From assembly GCF_002288925.2 (NCBI RefSeq), contig NW_022098044.1, positions 9,907,100 through 9,971,099 on the forward strand: a stretch of DNA of 64,000 bases, in the 5' to 3' direction. The notes beneath the pieces are model-generated. The model had not been told where the DNA came from. It made no database searches and worked only from the letters and a program-made list of their open reading frames with translations. This stretch comes from Delphinapterus leucas (taxonomy: Eukaryota > Chordata > Mammalia > Artiodactyla > Monodontidae). This document shows, in pieces, positions 12,869 to 24,934 of the stretch (its first letter is position 1; the number at the start of each line of letters is the position of its first letter). The translations under genes were made by a program, and so were the position numbers.

Positions 12869-13419
12869 CCTGGCCCATCCTCTTGATGGAGGGTCAAGCT
12901 GCACTGCCCTGTCCTGGCCCATACTGCTCCTGCAGCCCCTTCCCTGGGCAGGTGGGGGACCCTCCCAGAAAGGCCTGACCGACCCTTCTTTAGCCTTGAT
13001 CCCAGATTCCCCACCTATTCGGATGCTGCTTCCTCACCAGGACAACTCAACCTGCCACCTGGCCCAAGGTCCTGACCAGGTCCTGGCCTGGTGATGAGAG
13101 CGTGGCTATGGGACAGTGGGTGAATGGGGTGAGGCAGGCATGAGGGGAAGTGGGGTCACTCCTCCTGGGAGGGCTTGGATTGGTGGTGTGCCTCCTGGCC
13201 TGGCCCCCGTCCCCAGTGACGCTCCGGACCGAATTTCCCCAGGGGAAGGGCCACAACCATATATTCTCTTCAAGGCCCCAAGATGGGAAGTGAGCTGCTC
13301 ATGCCACAGGCAGAGACCTTCCTGCTCTCTGAGGTTGGCTACCCTGATCCCGAGGCCCCATATCTGGGGTTGGAATTTCCAGTTCTTCAAACCTGTCTGT
13401 TCAGTTCTTCAAACCTGTT

Positions 13420-13540
13420 GCTGACTTGCTACGTGACCTTGGGCAAGTCACTTCCCTCTCTGGGCCTCCGAATCCTCACCAATAGAATGAATGATCCAAT
13501 ATGCCCACCCACTAGGACATTCCAAAACTATGAAATGTTC
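13420..13540 (+). repeat. MIR relic
   Basis: Forward MIR core: 'gctacgtgaccttgggcaag', 'cacttccctctctgggcctc' and an AATGAATGA-like continuation. Confidence 0.65.
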
Positions 13541-13616
13541 ATAGCCATGTGATTTTACATAATCAGAGACACATTCCTTTAATCTGACAAAAATGTAGAT
13601 GGCCCTGGTAAATGAC

Positions 13617-13795
13617 TCAGCAGTCCTCAACCCTGACCTGTACACCCACATCACTTGGGATGGGAAGGGAGAGGTCCCACCCAGACCCACAGAATCCAAG
13701 TCTCTGGGCCTCTAGGCCTCTGGGTGGGCAGGACCTGGAGATTTGCATTTGTTAAGAGGCTGCCTAGGAGAGGATTTCAGACTTTAGAAGGCAGA
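13617..13795 (+). repeat. hAT-type MITE relic (MER5-like)
   Basis: 'cagcagtcctcaaccctgac', 'cacccacatcacttgggatg' and 'gatttgcatttgttaagagg' match the arrangement of MER5-like MITEs, diverged. Confidence 0.5.
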
Positions 13796-14387
13796 GTGAG
13801 GGGAGAACACAGACTCTCCCTACCCCAGTACCTGACAAAGTGAGCAACAACGACAAGTTATGAAGAGAATGAGCCGACAATCTCCAGAGCAGTGGCCTCC
13901 AGGGCCCTCTGTCCTCACGAATCCTGGGCTGCCTGGGACATGGGAGTAGGACACAGGCCTGACTGGCTGGGCAGAGGGGGTCTGGGGTGCAGGGTATGTG
14001 AGGGATGGCAGGAAACAGAAGACCTGTGCCCCCAGCAAGGGTGGCCTCGGTGTGGGGAGTCTCCCCCAGCCCCTGCACATTTGGGCTCCCAAAAAGCAGA
14101 CTAAAAACAACACAGCTCTCGAAACCGTCTTTCTGGGGGAAGGCAGCCTGGTTCCCATGTGAGAAGTGGTGGAGTTGCTAAATTAACTGAACAAGATGAA
14201 AAGAACTCACAAGGCCACCCTGCCAACTGCCAGGAAGGGGAAGGAAATCTTATGAGGGCACGGCTGGGAGGGGATGGGGCTGAGGATCAAAGGCAGCTTC
14301 CCTGAAACTAATAGCTTCAGGAGAGAGAAGAGTTAATGAGAAGATGAGTCGGATATAAAAAGAGCACAGAGGAGAGATGATTAAAAA
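13796..14387. other. Intergenic, no recognised feature
   Basis: No element or exon recognised. Confidence 0.4.
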
Positions 14388-14398
14388 ATAGCATCAGG

Positions 14399-14731
14399 GG
14401 CTTCCCTGGTGACGTAGTGGTTAAGAATCCACCTGCCAATGCAGGGGACACGGGTTCGAGCCCTGGTCCGGGAAGATCCCACATGCCGTGGAGCAGATAA
14501 GCCCTTGCGCCACAACTACTGAGCCTGCACTCTAGAGCCCGCGAGCCACAGCTACTGAAGCCTGTGTGCCTAGAGCCTGTGCTCCACAACAAGAGAAGCC
14601 ACCCCAATGAGAAGCCTGCGCACCACAACAAAGAGCAACCCCCGCTCGCTGCAACTAGAGAAAGCCCGCGCGCAGCAACGAAGACCCAACGCAGCCAAAA
14701 ATAAGTTAATTAATTTAAAATATATATATAT
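14399..14731 (+). repeat. CHR-type SINE, long form
   Basis: Head GGCTTCCCTGGTGACGTAGT, tail ending in a (TA)n run. The target duplication ATAGCATCAGG is perfect at 14388-14398 and 14732-14742. Confidence 0.95.
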
Positions 14732-15234
14732 ATAGCATCAGGAGATGCAAAGAGAGCTTGAAGAGGAAAGGACACACACTAAGGACCCAAGCAGGACCAC
14801 TGCACATCTAAAAATGGAGTTGCAACACAGGGCCCAGGTCTGAAAAGCAAATTCATGGCACAGAGAGAAACTTGAACTAGTCACAGTGAATTCAGAGAAA
14901 GAGGACACATAAATTCAAACAACTAAAGAGAAGATGATCATTATGGAACACAGACCTTCCCACCTCAGAGGTCTTGGAGTCCCTGAAGTAGATTATCCAA
15001 CAGCTAAAGCAAAAGAATGTTTAGAGAAACTCTCCCTGAAACAAAGGGAGAACCCACTGTTTTGATTGAAAGGGTACAAGAGGGATTCAGACTGATCGAC
15101 ACCGGGAGCACACTGAATCCAGTGGAGTTGCTGGACTTTAAGGATAAAGAAAACAACCCTTCAGGCACCCATGAGGAAAAACCAAGTCAACAATGAGGGG
15201 AGAGAAAAATCAGTCTGGCCTCATGAAAAGAAAA

Positions 15235-15615
15235 TAAAAATGGAGTCAGTATTGCTAAGGGAGCTCTCTAAAATGGAGCCGGAGGCCACTGAGGGAGTGT
15301 GACTTAAGCACGCCTCAGCCCAGATGGAATCTTCTCGTCTTAACACAGGCATCCAGAACATCTGTCCAATGTCCCAGAAACTCCAGATACTTATTGGACC
15401 CTTACCCTCAAATAATTCATGACAGCCAATCCCTTAAGGACAAATATTTCCTTTCTTGCGTCAGTACAGCCTCGTGGCTTTTGCCTTTACAAGCCCCTGA
15501 CTCTTCCTCTCCCCTGGAACACTTTTTTGGTTTTACCCAAGTCTGTGTCTCCTGACTTAAAATCCTTAAGACCCCAAATAAACTCTTTCCTTATTTGTAG
15601 CCTTGTGAGGGTTGT
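15235..15615 (+). repeat. Possible solitary LTR of an endogenous retrovirus
   Basis: The stretch from 'atggagtcagtattgctaag' to 'aataaactctttccttattt' has the composition and the single late AATAAA signal (about 15577) of a mammalian retroviral LTR. I see no gag, pol or env next to it. The boundaries and family are not determined. The 500 bases before it (14743-15234) are unassigned. Confidence 0.45.
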
Positions 15616-15879
15616 TTTTTTTTGTTTTTTTTTTTTTTTGGTTGACAGCCTCAGATTTTTCCACAGCAACATTCAGGACCAGAAGACAAGGGAGCTGAGT
15701 GTTCGAAGTGGTATGGAAAGGGGGAAACCAAGAATTTGACACCTAGTGAGGTTGTTTGGATTCGTAGACAACATGGAAAGGGTCGAGGAAAATAGCACCC
15801 TTGAGCCTTTTTTTGAAGAAAAAAAAAAAAAAACATACTCAGCCGTGAAATCTAGCTAACCATTAAAAGTGTTCGTTTT

Positions 15880-15994
15880 GGGGAGTTCCCTGGCGGTCCA
15901 GTGGCTAGGATTCGGCACTTTCACTGCCATGGCCCCAGGTTCAGTCCCTGGTTGGGGAACTAAAATCCCGCAAGCCACACAGCACAGCCAAAAA
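15880..15994 (+). repeat. CHR-type SINE, short form
   Basis: Short copy flanked by a 15-bp duplication with two mismatches (AAAAGTGTTCGTTTT at 15865-15879, AAAAGTGTCCATTTT at 15995-16009). Confidence 0.93.
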
Positions 15995-16009
15995 AAAAGT
16001 GTCCATTTT

Positions 16010-17640
16010 TCAAAGGTAAAATCATGACTCTCAGACAATATAAAATGAACACATGTCAAAAATTTTTATTAAACTCATTAAGTAATTAGGGAACAAGTAA
16101 TATCTTCCAATTGATTCAAAGGAAAATTGGAACAACACACACATATATAGGCAGATAAGAAATACTGAAATGAATTTACATATACGTGTAAAACTGATGA
16201 ATGGCCACAGACAGCAGTCAGTTGTATTCCACTGGACAAAATCCATTTGCATTTCTGATGGACAAGCCCTACTCTAGGTTTTCTACAACTTAGATTTGCT
16301 CAAAGACAATGAATGGCATGAGTCCCTAAATGCAGGACACCCACCAGTCTTTTTTGTTGTTGGTCTCATTCAAAGTCCTTCACAGATTTTCCTGATTCAG
16401 CCAAGAAATGACTCCGAGTGCAAAACTCAGGGGCACAGTGAGCTTACAAAATGGAATGGAATCTATTTAAGTACAGGACTAAGACGAAATACTAGGAGAA
16501 TTATAGTTGCAGAACAGAGTATGTGTTATAAACCTTGACAAAGTGAAAATATTAGCATCAAAATCAGGAACTGTAGCGTGTGAGGAGGGAGGATGTATAC
16601 AGGAAGTGATCATCTTTTTCATCCCAAGAAATACTGAGCCTGCCCAAAGTGAAGGGTTTATTCTTTTTCCCCAAGACTCCAATCTCTTAATGAGTTTCAT
16701 AATTTTTTTCTTACTGTTAGAGACATTCATTATGAACTAATACCTCTGTGGAAAGTAAAAATTTATTTAAGATTCAGCAATTTTTTCATTTTCTTTCTGT
16801 TAAACTCAATTAAAATTAAGTAGTTTAAAACATAGCACGTGTGGTACAATCCCATTTTTAAAAATTATTTCCACCTATTTACCTTACTCTCTACCTGTAC
16901 CTTGTTGTCTCTCCAAAGTTCCCTGTGTACATATGACGTTCACCAAATGTTAACAGTAAATGAAGGGCTGTATTAAGCATCCGCTCTGTGCCAGAAAGTT
17001 CTAGGAGCTGAGAATACAGCAGAGAACAGAAGAGAGAAAAATCCTGTGCTCAGGAAGTTGGCATTCTAATGGGGGGATTTATGGCTTCCTTCTTTGTACT
17101 TTTCTAGATTGCTTGTTTTGTTTTGTCTGAGAATGAGCATGTGTCATTTTTATATAAACAATGGTCATTACCTTCACACACACCTCAGATGATTCTTCTG
17201 AATAGCCGGAGTTGAGAACCACTACATTTTAAGCTGTATGAGTCATTAACACTTTAATGTAAATAAGGTTTTTAGGAAGGCAGCATGAGGACCCAGAGTC
17301 TCTGCAGATCCCAACCTGGGCACCTAAATCCTGGGAAGAGCTGAAGAGGGGAGTTGGTTTCCAGGATCTTCAGCCCATCTCGGCTGGAAGAACCATTGAG
17401 CTTGTCTCCTGGCCCCTTGGCCAGAGTTTCCTGTCCCTGTCCTGGGATCCTAAGCCTGTGAGACAAGATGCCCATTCTAGCTGGCCCTGGACCCAGGCAG
17501 CTGAGGGCCCGGCCCAGCCTTGGTAAGTGTCTGGGACGTGCCCGGCCAGGGTTCTCCTCCCTGTAGCCTTGGGGGCACCGAACCCCATCTGACTCCACTA
17601 CCCTCACCTCCCACTCCCACCTCTTGAGTGCAGCCCTGAC
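16010..17640. other. Intergenic, largely unassigned
   Basis: AT-rich sequence. 16955-17075 ('gctctgtgccagaaagttct ... gttggcattctaatgggggg') belongs to an old mammalian repeat also seen at 33.7 and 62.9 kb. 'gccggagttgagaaccacta' near 17210 looks like a MITE end. No gene found. Confidence 0.4.
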
Positions 17641-17835
17641 CCCATCCTTCTCCATTTGCACCCTCACTCTAGCCACCCTGGCCTAAGTTTGCCTTCCCCA
17701 CACCACCTGGCCTTTGCACATGCTTTTTCCTCCACCAGAATCCCCTTCCTACCCTTCTTCCCTCACCCCTAGATCCCAAGACCCCCTCCTCTGGAGGCCT
17801 CCCTGACATACCTCCCAAACCCACAGGTCAGGCCC
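17641..17835 (+). repeat. L2 LINE relic
   Basis: 'ggcctttgcacatgcttttt' followed by 'ggaggcctccctgacatacc' is the recognisable L2 3' region wording. Confidence 0.6.
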
Positions 17836-17954
17836 CTGCGCGCTTCTGTGGGCTGTGAACTGCCCCGGCCCCCGTGGGCCAGCCTGCTCTGCTCAGCCCT
17901 ATGGCCCAGTGCCAGCCAGGGCCTGGTGTCGGGGAGCCAGGAAGGCATGTGAGT

Positions 17955-18050
17955 GAGACTGGGCCTTGGCCTCTTACCAGTAGGGTGACCTCAGCCAGGT
18001 CCCTTGTCCTCGCTGACTATTTCCTCATCTGAAAAATAAGGACATTGTAT
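17955..18050 (+). repeat. MIR relic, 5' of a SINE nest
   Basis: 'taccagtagggtgacctcag' and 'tatttcctcatctgaaaaat' are the MIR core. Its sequence AATAAGGACATTGTA (18035-18049) reappears at 18562-18576 beyond the SINEs as AATAAGGACGTTGTA. Confidence 0.6.
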
Positions 18051-18061
18051 GTTTGTTTTTT

Positions 18062-18196
18062 CGGTTGGTTTTTTTTTTTTGTTGGCTGCTCTGTGTGGAG
18101 GCATGTGGGATCTTAGTTCCCCAACCAGGGATAGAACCTGCACCACCTGCAATGGAAGTGCAAGGTCTTAACCACTGGACCGCAAGGGAAGTCCCT
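18062..18196 (-). repeat. CHR-type SINE, short form (nest member 1)
   Basis: Reverse-orientation short copy with a T-rich tail at left and its head ending at 'aagggaagtccc'. It shares the 18035/18562 target repeat with the long SINE beside it. Confidence 0.85.
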
Positions 18197-18213
18197 TTTT
18201 GTTTGTTTGTTTT

Positions 18214-18546
18214 ATAAATTTATTTATTTATTTGTTTGTTTTATTTTTGGCTGCATTGGGTCTTTGTTGCTGCGCACAGGCTTTCTCTAGTTGCAGCGAG
18301 CGGGGGCTACTCTCTGTTGCGGTGCATGGGCTTCTCATTGCAGTGGCTTCTCTTGTTGCAGAGCACGGGCTCTAGGCACGCGGGCTCAGTAGTTGTGGCT
18401 CACGGGCTCTAGAGCACAGACTCAGTACTTGTGGTGCACGGGCTTAGTTGCTCCGCGGCATGTGGGATCTTCCCCGGCCAGGGATTGAATCCATATCCCC
18501 TGTGTTGGCAGGCAGATTCTTATCCACTGGGCCACCAAGGAAGCCC
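18214..18546 (-). repeat. CHR-type SINE, long form (nest member 2)
   Basis: Reverse-orientation long copy with AT-rich tail at left and head ending 'accaaggaagccc'. T/G-rich TTTGTTTGTT stretches on both sides may be its own target duplication. Confidence 0.88.
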
Positions 18547-18576
18547 TGTTTGTTTTTTTTTAATAAGGACGTTGTA

Positions 18577-19387
18577 AATCTTCTTCATGGGGTCCTTGAA
18601 AGATATAAAAAAGATAACATGTATTTCTTATTTTAAAGTATATTAAAAGAATAACAATGAGATATAAGCTTAAAGGAGGAGGGGAAGTGAAAGGGGGAAA
18701 TCATCAAGTCAGTAACAAAAGAAAAGTGATGAAGAGTTTAATCGAGAAAAAAAGTCCAACTTTCCTGAGGGGAAAGAGATTACCTACAGAGCCCACTGAG
18801 GGTCTGTGGGTCCAGGGGGTCGGACACCCTCAGACACCATGGAGGACCCCGGGCAGGTCTGGGTCCCCGGCCTCCAGGCCCAGTGGGAACTTCCTTCTCA
18901 GACCCCCGTGCCTTCCAGCTCAGCATACCCTGTGCCCCTTAGAACCCTGGGAAGCATCACCCCACACAGTATCCACCAGCTCCCCCAGAAGTTCCCTCGA
19001 ATCGTTTTCTCTATTCACGTAGCGAGCTCACTGAGCAAACGCAGCTCTGGGGCAAGCCCCCAGCACCCGTGGGTGAATTGAGGTCGCCACCACCCCAGCA
19101 GTGCCAGGTGAATCTCCATACAGGCGGGGGCTGAGGGGGGCGGGGTGAGGGCTGGGGCTGTCACCTTGTGTCCCCTGATGTGCCTCCTCCTCCCTCAGGA
19201 AACAGCGGCGTGAACTCTTCCCCTCGTCTGCTGTGGGCGCACACAGAGCGTGTGACAGGCAAGGCCGCAGCCTGAGCCCCTGCTCCTCCCTGCCCGCGGC
19301 TCCCCCACCTTCCTGAACCCACCCGGCCTCTGATCTGCACGCCCACAGTTCCCACTGGGCAGAACTTGAAAGTCACATTCCCCTCTG
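18577..19387. other. Intergenic, no recognised feature
   Basis: No exon or repeat recognised. The 121-codon frame at 18657-19022 shows no family resemblance. Confidence 0.4.
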
Positions 19388-19545
19388 TCGGACACCTACT
19401 CTGTGTACCAGGTGCTCACCTCACCTGCGAGGTAGGTAAATTGTCCCCATTTTACAGATGGGGAGACTGAGGCAAAAAAGCAGCGAATGGGTTGCTGTAG
19501 GCCACACAGCTGGGATTGGCAGCCCACCTGGCTCTGAGGTCTTCC
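19388..19545 (-). repeat. MIR relic
   Basis: Reverse MIR: 'ccccattttacagatgggga' then 'gactgaggcaaaaaagcagc' and 'gccacacagctggg' in the expected order. Confidence 0.75.
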
Positions 19546-19794
19546 AGCTCACCTTTCTGCCCCAGCCCCAGTACCCAGCAGGGACAGAGCAGTGTGATGC
19601 AGAGGGCGCTGAGTGAGGCTGCATGGGGAGGGGGCCTCTGAGGGACATGGGAGCCCCGGCTGCAGGGTTTATGGCAGCCTCTGAGGGATGGGCACAGAGG
19701 AGCTGCCCCCTCCCCTGTGAGCACACTCCAGGGACTCTCGTTCTTTTTCCGGGCTTGCAGCACTCCACTGAGGGGACGCCCAGAATCCCTTATC

Positions 19795-19888
19795 CCCCAT
19801 CCCCCACTGTTGGATATGTAGGTTATTTCTAGTCTTGCTAAGACAACAGTGCTGTGATGACTACCCTTGTGATGACATCCCTTTGCAT

Positions 19889-19932
<44 letters not shown>

Positions 19933-19960
19933 GATAAATTCTCCAGGCAGGCCCCACAGA
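19795..19960 (+). repeat. Old LINE fragment interrupted by a microsatellite
   Basis: 'ttggatatgtaggttatttc' and 'aacagtgctgtgatgactac' match the common old L1 3' wording for a 'ttgttggacatttaggttg'-type fragment. 'ggataaattctccaggcagg' continues it after the (GT)20. Confidence 0.55.
19891..19930 (+). repeat. (GT)20 microsatellite
   Basis: Uninterrupted 40-base GT run, likely polymorphic. Confidence 0.97.
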
Positions 19961-21590
19961 TGGGATGCTGGGCCTCTCGCCAGGAGGACACAGTTTCCAG
20001 GAGGACCCCTCACTGGGACTCACCCAAGCTCACTCCAGGCCCAGCCAGTCCCCAAGAGCCAGTTGCCCAGAAAGACTGCCCAGAACCACCAATAGCCTTT
20101 CCCTATGCCAGAGGTCTGTTTGGTTGGCTAGTTGGGTTTTTTAGCCAAAGGTCAGTGCTGGGCTGCAGTCTTGGGTGCACAAGGTACAGAGCTGGTGTGG
20201 GCAGATTGTTATGCAACTCAAACAAGAAAGCAGAGCTTGGGGAGCAGAGAGGTTCCTGCTGGGCTGCCTGCCAGGGAAGAAGGGGATGTAGGGGCCCCAC
20301 CCATGCAGAAGGCCTGAGGGGTTCAGGGAAGGCGCGGTGACCACCCAGTCCCAGGGAAATGGGTCCAGCCATCGCCCCAGTCCCTCAGCCCTATTCCCTG
20401 CATTCCTGGGAGTCTGTCCAGAGTGTCTACGTGAGCTCAGAAGCCAGTCTGGGCAGGTACTGAGACTGGATGGCCATTTCCTTCCCCTTTGCCAGCTCTG
20501 GCCCCTCAGCTGCCTACACGGGGTCCCTCACTGATGCAGGAACATCCAATGGGGCCTCCCCTGTGCCCACAGCCCTGACCCTTCAGCATGGTAGTGAGCT
20601 CTGTGACAGCAGAGTGGGTCTGGGTCATGGGTACCCAGCACAGAGCCTGGCACATCACAGATGCCCAGTGCTGTGCCCCACTGAACACCCTGACAGCGGC
20701 ACACCGGCAGGGAATGGGGACAAAGCCGTGCCTGGCCGAGGGCCCCCAAACAGGACCCACCCTGGGGAGGACAGGAAAGGGGGGTTCCATCAGCACTTCA
20801 GCCAGAGCTACCAGCAACAAATTAACAAGAGAGGAGGAAGAGAAATGAAGAAATCCTTCCCCCAGAGCCTGAGGTCACTTGGGGCGAGGCTGGAGGAGCC
20901 CAAGCCAGCTTCCTTCAAATGGTACATATATTATATGACATTCCTAGATAGAGAGTCCAGTTTCTTTCACCTTCTTTTGTGCATTTCAGGAATTTTTTTA
21001 GCTAATTAACTTAAGGGCTCTGGTGCCTAGGATTGGGGATTCTAACAAGCCTGGTTTCAGACACAAGGCTTCAGGTGTCCCTGCTCACTTCTGTTCTTAG
21101 TAAGTTTTCCCTGCGTCTGTGCGCCAGGGCGAGCTCATTAAACAGAGTGGCCATGCCGATTGTCTGCTCCCTGACCGCGGGTGAGGAAAGAGTGCTTCAA
21201 TGGCGGTGTCAGAAGATGCAATGGATCCCACTGCAGAAGTGCATTCAACTCCCCTGCAGACACACTAATCAGGAGGTGACACAGAGCCGCGCAATCCCCA
21301 GTTTCCATACACATCGATGCCTGGCAACTAGCATGTTTTCGTTTTACTCCAGCTGCCTCCACCCTTCCTAAGTGGAGGCTGAAAAACCAGCCCATTTCGG
21401 CAACTCCTGACCGTCTGCTCTGGTGAGGATCTGGGTCATCCCACCCGCTGCTCACTGCTGGGTGCTGAGGGCAAGCCTCCGGGCCTTTGCTTGTGTGTCC
21501 CTCTGCCTGGGGAGCCTCCTGCTACTGTCCTTTTAGAAAGAGGTAGAATCGTGACTGTCACACATATATAAAAATGAACAGGTGTTAAAG
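19961..21590. other. Intergenic, mostly unassigned
   Basis: An L2-like 3' end sits at about 20590-20680 ('gtgagctctgtgacagcaga', 'cacagagcctggcacatcac'). No gene recognised. Frames up to 179 codons have no family resemblance. Confidence 0.4.
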
Positions 21591-21600
21591 AGTGTATTAT

Positions 21601-21814
21601 GGGCTTCCATGATGGCGCAGTGGTTGAGAGTCCGCCTGCCGAGGCAGGGGACACGGGTTCGTGCCCCGGTCCGGGAAGATCCCACATGCCGCGGAGCGGC
21701 TGGGCCCGTGAGCCATGGCTGCTGAGCCTGCGCGTCCGGAGCCTGTGCTCCGCAACAGGAGAGGCCACAACAATGAGAGGCCCACGTACCACAAAAAAAA
21801 AAAAAAAAAAAGAA
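21601..21814 (+). repeat. CHR-type SINE, young ~200 bp form
   Basis: Head GGGCTTCCATGATGGCGCAG, body with the young-form wording, then an A tail. The target duplication AGTGTATTAT is perfect at 21591-21600 and 21815-21824. Confidence 0.95.
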
Positions 21815-22129
21815 AGTGTATTATACTCCCAAATCAATAAGAGAGGTATTATAATCAGTTCAAAAGAGAATGTGAAGAACAGACACATTTATTGATCAGG
21901 ACTATTGAAATGAATGTGGACACAGAGGCAATACTGAGGAGGGGAAGTCAGTCTGTTCTACAGGTCGGTTCAGAATCTACAGCATAGACAGGAATTAGTT
22001 TGAATCACTATCAGTTACCTGCAATGTGCAGAGCTGTAAAATAGCCTTCATAGACTGGAATCCGATAATCCCAGGGATGTCCTGCAAGTTGAGATACTGC
22101 AGAGCTTTTCCACAGATTGTACAAAGACT

Positions 22130-22300
22130 CGCCTTCAGCCTTGACCACCCAACGTCCTTCACCTGACCTGCTTGAGGCCACGCCTCCTCAAGGATGCCCT
22201 CCCTGGCTCCAGGCGGGGTAGGTGCCATCCACTCAGCCCCCCAGTCCCTGCAACTTCTGATCACACTGTCTCCTCCGTCAGACTATGAGATTCTTAAAAA
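22130..22300 (+). repeat. L2 LINE relic interrupted by a SINE
   Basis: 'gatgccctccctggctccag' and 'tgatcacactgtctcctccg' then 'gactatgagattcttaa' fit the L2 3' end. Text resembling the L2 terminal part resumes after the SINE near 22461. Confidence 0.5.
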
Positions 22301-22316
22301 AGAAGTTGCATCTTCT

Positions 22317-22444
22317 TGGGACTTCCCTGGCAGTCCAGTGGTTAAGACTCTGTGCTTCCACTGAAGGGGACATGGGTTCAGTCCCTGGTTGGGAAACTAA
22401 GATCCTGCATGCCTCGCAGTGCAGCCAAAAATAAATAAATAAAT
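22317..22444 (+). repeat. CHR-type SINE, short form
   Basis: Short copy with an (AAAT)n tail. The 16-bp target duplication AGAAGTTGCATCTTCT is perfect at 22301-22316 and 22445-22460. Confidence 0.96.
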
Positions 22445-22460
22445 AGAAGTTGCATCTTCT

Positions 22461-22959
22461 CTACCTGTCATTGTGCCTGTGAGAACTCAAGAGACATTTG
22501 TTGAATGAATGAATGAGAGAACAAAGGAACAATACAGGGTCCTTAAACCAGGGTGGTCCACAGGGTGCCCCCATAAGACAGTAAAAGACCTGTGACGCAG
22601 CAGTTGAAGGTCAGCAGTGCCTCGTGAAAATGTGTATGTCTCCAGCTTCATCTTATTAAGGGCATCTCAGAAATAAGGCTCTGAGAGCAGACAAGCTTGG
22701 AAATGCTGAGTTAAACATAAACAGCTTCTTTGCTTTTTCCCTTTTCATCACAGCACATCTGAGAGCCTTTGATATATCAGAGTGACCCATGAATCTCTCA
22801 GAAGGAGAATGCAATGTTCCAGCATTGTACATGCTTATCGGATGGTGAAGCAAAGTTTTTAAATGGAGCAAAGGCAAAGGTTCTGGAGAATTCACATTGA
22901 GAAACACCAATTTAATCCAACTGACTTGATGTATTTAATAATACATAAATTATTATCCC
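22461..22959. other. Intergenic, no recognised feature
   Basis: Apart from a TGAATGAATGAATGA run near 22503, nothing is recognised. Confidence 0.4.
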
Positions 22960-23152
22960 CTGGGTCAGAATTCTGGCTCCAGCGTTAGTGTTCCTGTGGC
23001 CTTGGACAAGTTAATGTCTCTGCACCTCAGTGTTTTCAGCTATAAAATGGGACTAAACTTACTTCAGAGTTGCTGGGGGGGATCAAGTCAGTTACTGTGA
23101 GGAAAACACTTAGCATAGAGCCTGGTACAGGGTGTACTCAATAAATGTGAAC
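22960..23152 (+). repeat. MIR element
   Basis: Forward MIR in consensus order: 'gaattctggctccagcgtta', 'tataaaatgggactaaactt', 'agcatagagcctggtacagg' and 'ctcaataaatgtgaac'. Confidence 0.8.
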
Positions 23153-23179
23153 CATATCATTACTGTTTATAAAAACATG

Positions 23180-23330
23180 AAGGGCCATTTATTGACTGTG
23201 CCTTTGCATCATCTCACTTGATCCTCACAACAAGCCTGAGGCCAGATGAGGAAGATGAGGCAGATGAGGACAGAACGTTTAGGAGGTGAAGTCACTGGCC
23301 CAAGGCGTTGCAGCCGGCAAGCATCCAGCA
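23180..23330 (-). repeat. MIR or L2 relic
   Basis: 'gcatcatctcacttgatcct' + 'cacaacaagcctgaggccag' followed by a purine-rich run and 'ggcccaaggcgttgcagc' reads as reverse MIR. Confidence 0.55.
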
Positions 23331-24655
23331 TTCTTGGACCAGGCGCGAGGCCCTAAGAACAAGCTTAGCCAAGGGCTTGGCGTGAAGTAGTTGCTTAAGA
23401 AAGACTGGTTTCTCCTCTCCCACCCTTGTCCCTCCTTCCCTTACAGCCAAGAGTCATGCCGGGCCCCAGTGTGAAGGTCACCCCTGGCCAGGGTTGTGGT
23501 GGGATGGACAGTGCTCAAGCCAAGGGCTCCCGGGTGCACGGGCAGCGAAGGACACAGGCTGAGCCTGGCCTTCCTCCCCACCCCCAGCTGAGACACTCCC
23601 TGCCCTTTCTCTTCCTCATCTTTCCCCCCACCCCGGCCCAACACGCCCCCATTTTTATCTGGCGACTTGAGAACCCAGGGGTCCCTCCCTGCTCTTCAGC
23701 CATCCTGGTGTCAGGGCTTCACTCTCAACACACACAAGAGGCTTAAAATCGTTCTTGATTTTAAGAACGAAGCCTGCACCCTGGGCCTCGAGCTGGCCGG
23801 CTGGCCAGGCCACCTGGGGCTGCCCACAGGCTAAACGCAGACCTACACAGAGCCCCACCCCACCCAAAACACTGCCCCGACTGAAGGCTTGCTCAGAAAA
23901 ATGACTCAGCTTGAGTGCTCAGATGCAATTTTCCACGTTTTATGGACTAAAGGTGTTTTCATGATAGCCGGGGCTGATGAGCCAGAAGCAGGCTGTAAAC
24001 AGAGCAAAAAAACCCGCCCTGGTCTGAGGCCCCACACACAGGCAGGGCCTCTGAGGCTATAAGCTTCTCCACAGTGGTGGCAGGGCCTCCTTCATGCCCA
24101 CGTGCCAGGGGCTCCTTCCTTCACCCTGGCTGATAGCACAGGCCCCGCCCACCCACCACCCTCAAATGACATGGAGACTCACCCAGGCCACTTCCTTTAC
24201 TGAGGAGGGAGTTGAGTAACAAAGCTGGTCCTGCAGCCTCAGCGGCCTGCTCAGTCCTCCCCAGGTGCCTCGTGCCTCCTGTGAGTCTGGAGGCCAGTGT
24301 CCTGGGACCATGAATCTGGGGGCCCTGCTCTGAGCCAGGGTGGGGGTGGGGAGGTGCCATCGCACGGACAGGGAAGATGTTCCTCCCCACCAGCGATGAC
24401 AGTGGTTGGGAGAAATGACACACATGTGCTGAAACAACTAATGGTGTTAAACTAGGAGGATGGTGCTTAATCCTCCCTAAGGCATCAGATGGAAGGGCTG
24501 CAGGAGGTGGGGTGGCCCTGCCGGCTCACTCCCCCCACCAACCCCCACTCATTCATTCATTCATTTGTCAGGCACTTTCTAAGGGCCCACCTGTCAGCTT
24601 CACCCCAGACCTTCCCATCTCAGCAAATGGCACCACCAGCTACTTTGGCCAAAAA
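23331..24655. other. Intergenic, no repeat recognised
   Basis: A repeat-poor 1.3 kb stretch. It contains TGCTCAGAAAAATGACTCAG-C at about 23891-23911, holding a perfect TGACTCAGC Maf/AP-1 type site, with a second TGCTCAGATG 12 bases later. No coding pattern was seen. Confidence 0.4.
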
Positions 24656-24925
24656 AAAAAGGAGTCATCTTTGATCCCCAATTTTTCTGATCCATCAGCA
24701 AATCCTGTCTGCTTTACATCCATTACACATCCAACATCAGCCCACGCCTCGGCCATGCTGCTCCCCTCTGGCTTGGATACTGCAGCAGCCACCAGCTGGA
24801 CTCTTGACCCTTTGCCTTGGCCTCTAAAATCCATTTCTTCAATCATCAAAGTGACCTCGACACAGCGTCATTCTGACTCCACCATTTCCCGTCTTCAAGT
24901 CCTCCACTGTGTCCTACTAAATATT
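24656..24925 (+). repeat. L2 LINE relic
   Basis: 'cagcaaatcctgtctgcttt', 'ggatactgcagcagccacca', 'ctttgccttggcctctaaaa' and 'cagcgtcattctgactccac' follow the L2 3' region order. Confidence 0.55.
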
Positions 24926-24934
24926 AAAACTTTT

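Noticed and set aside
19452..19991. 179-codon minus-strand frame with a long Thr-His run
   Set aside because: The run is the translation of the (GT)20 microsatellite.
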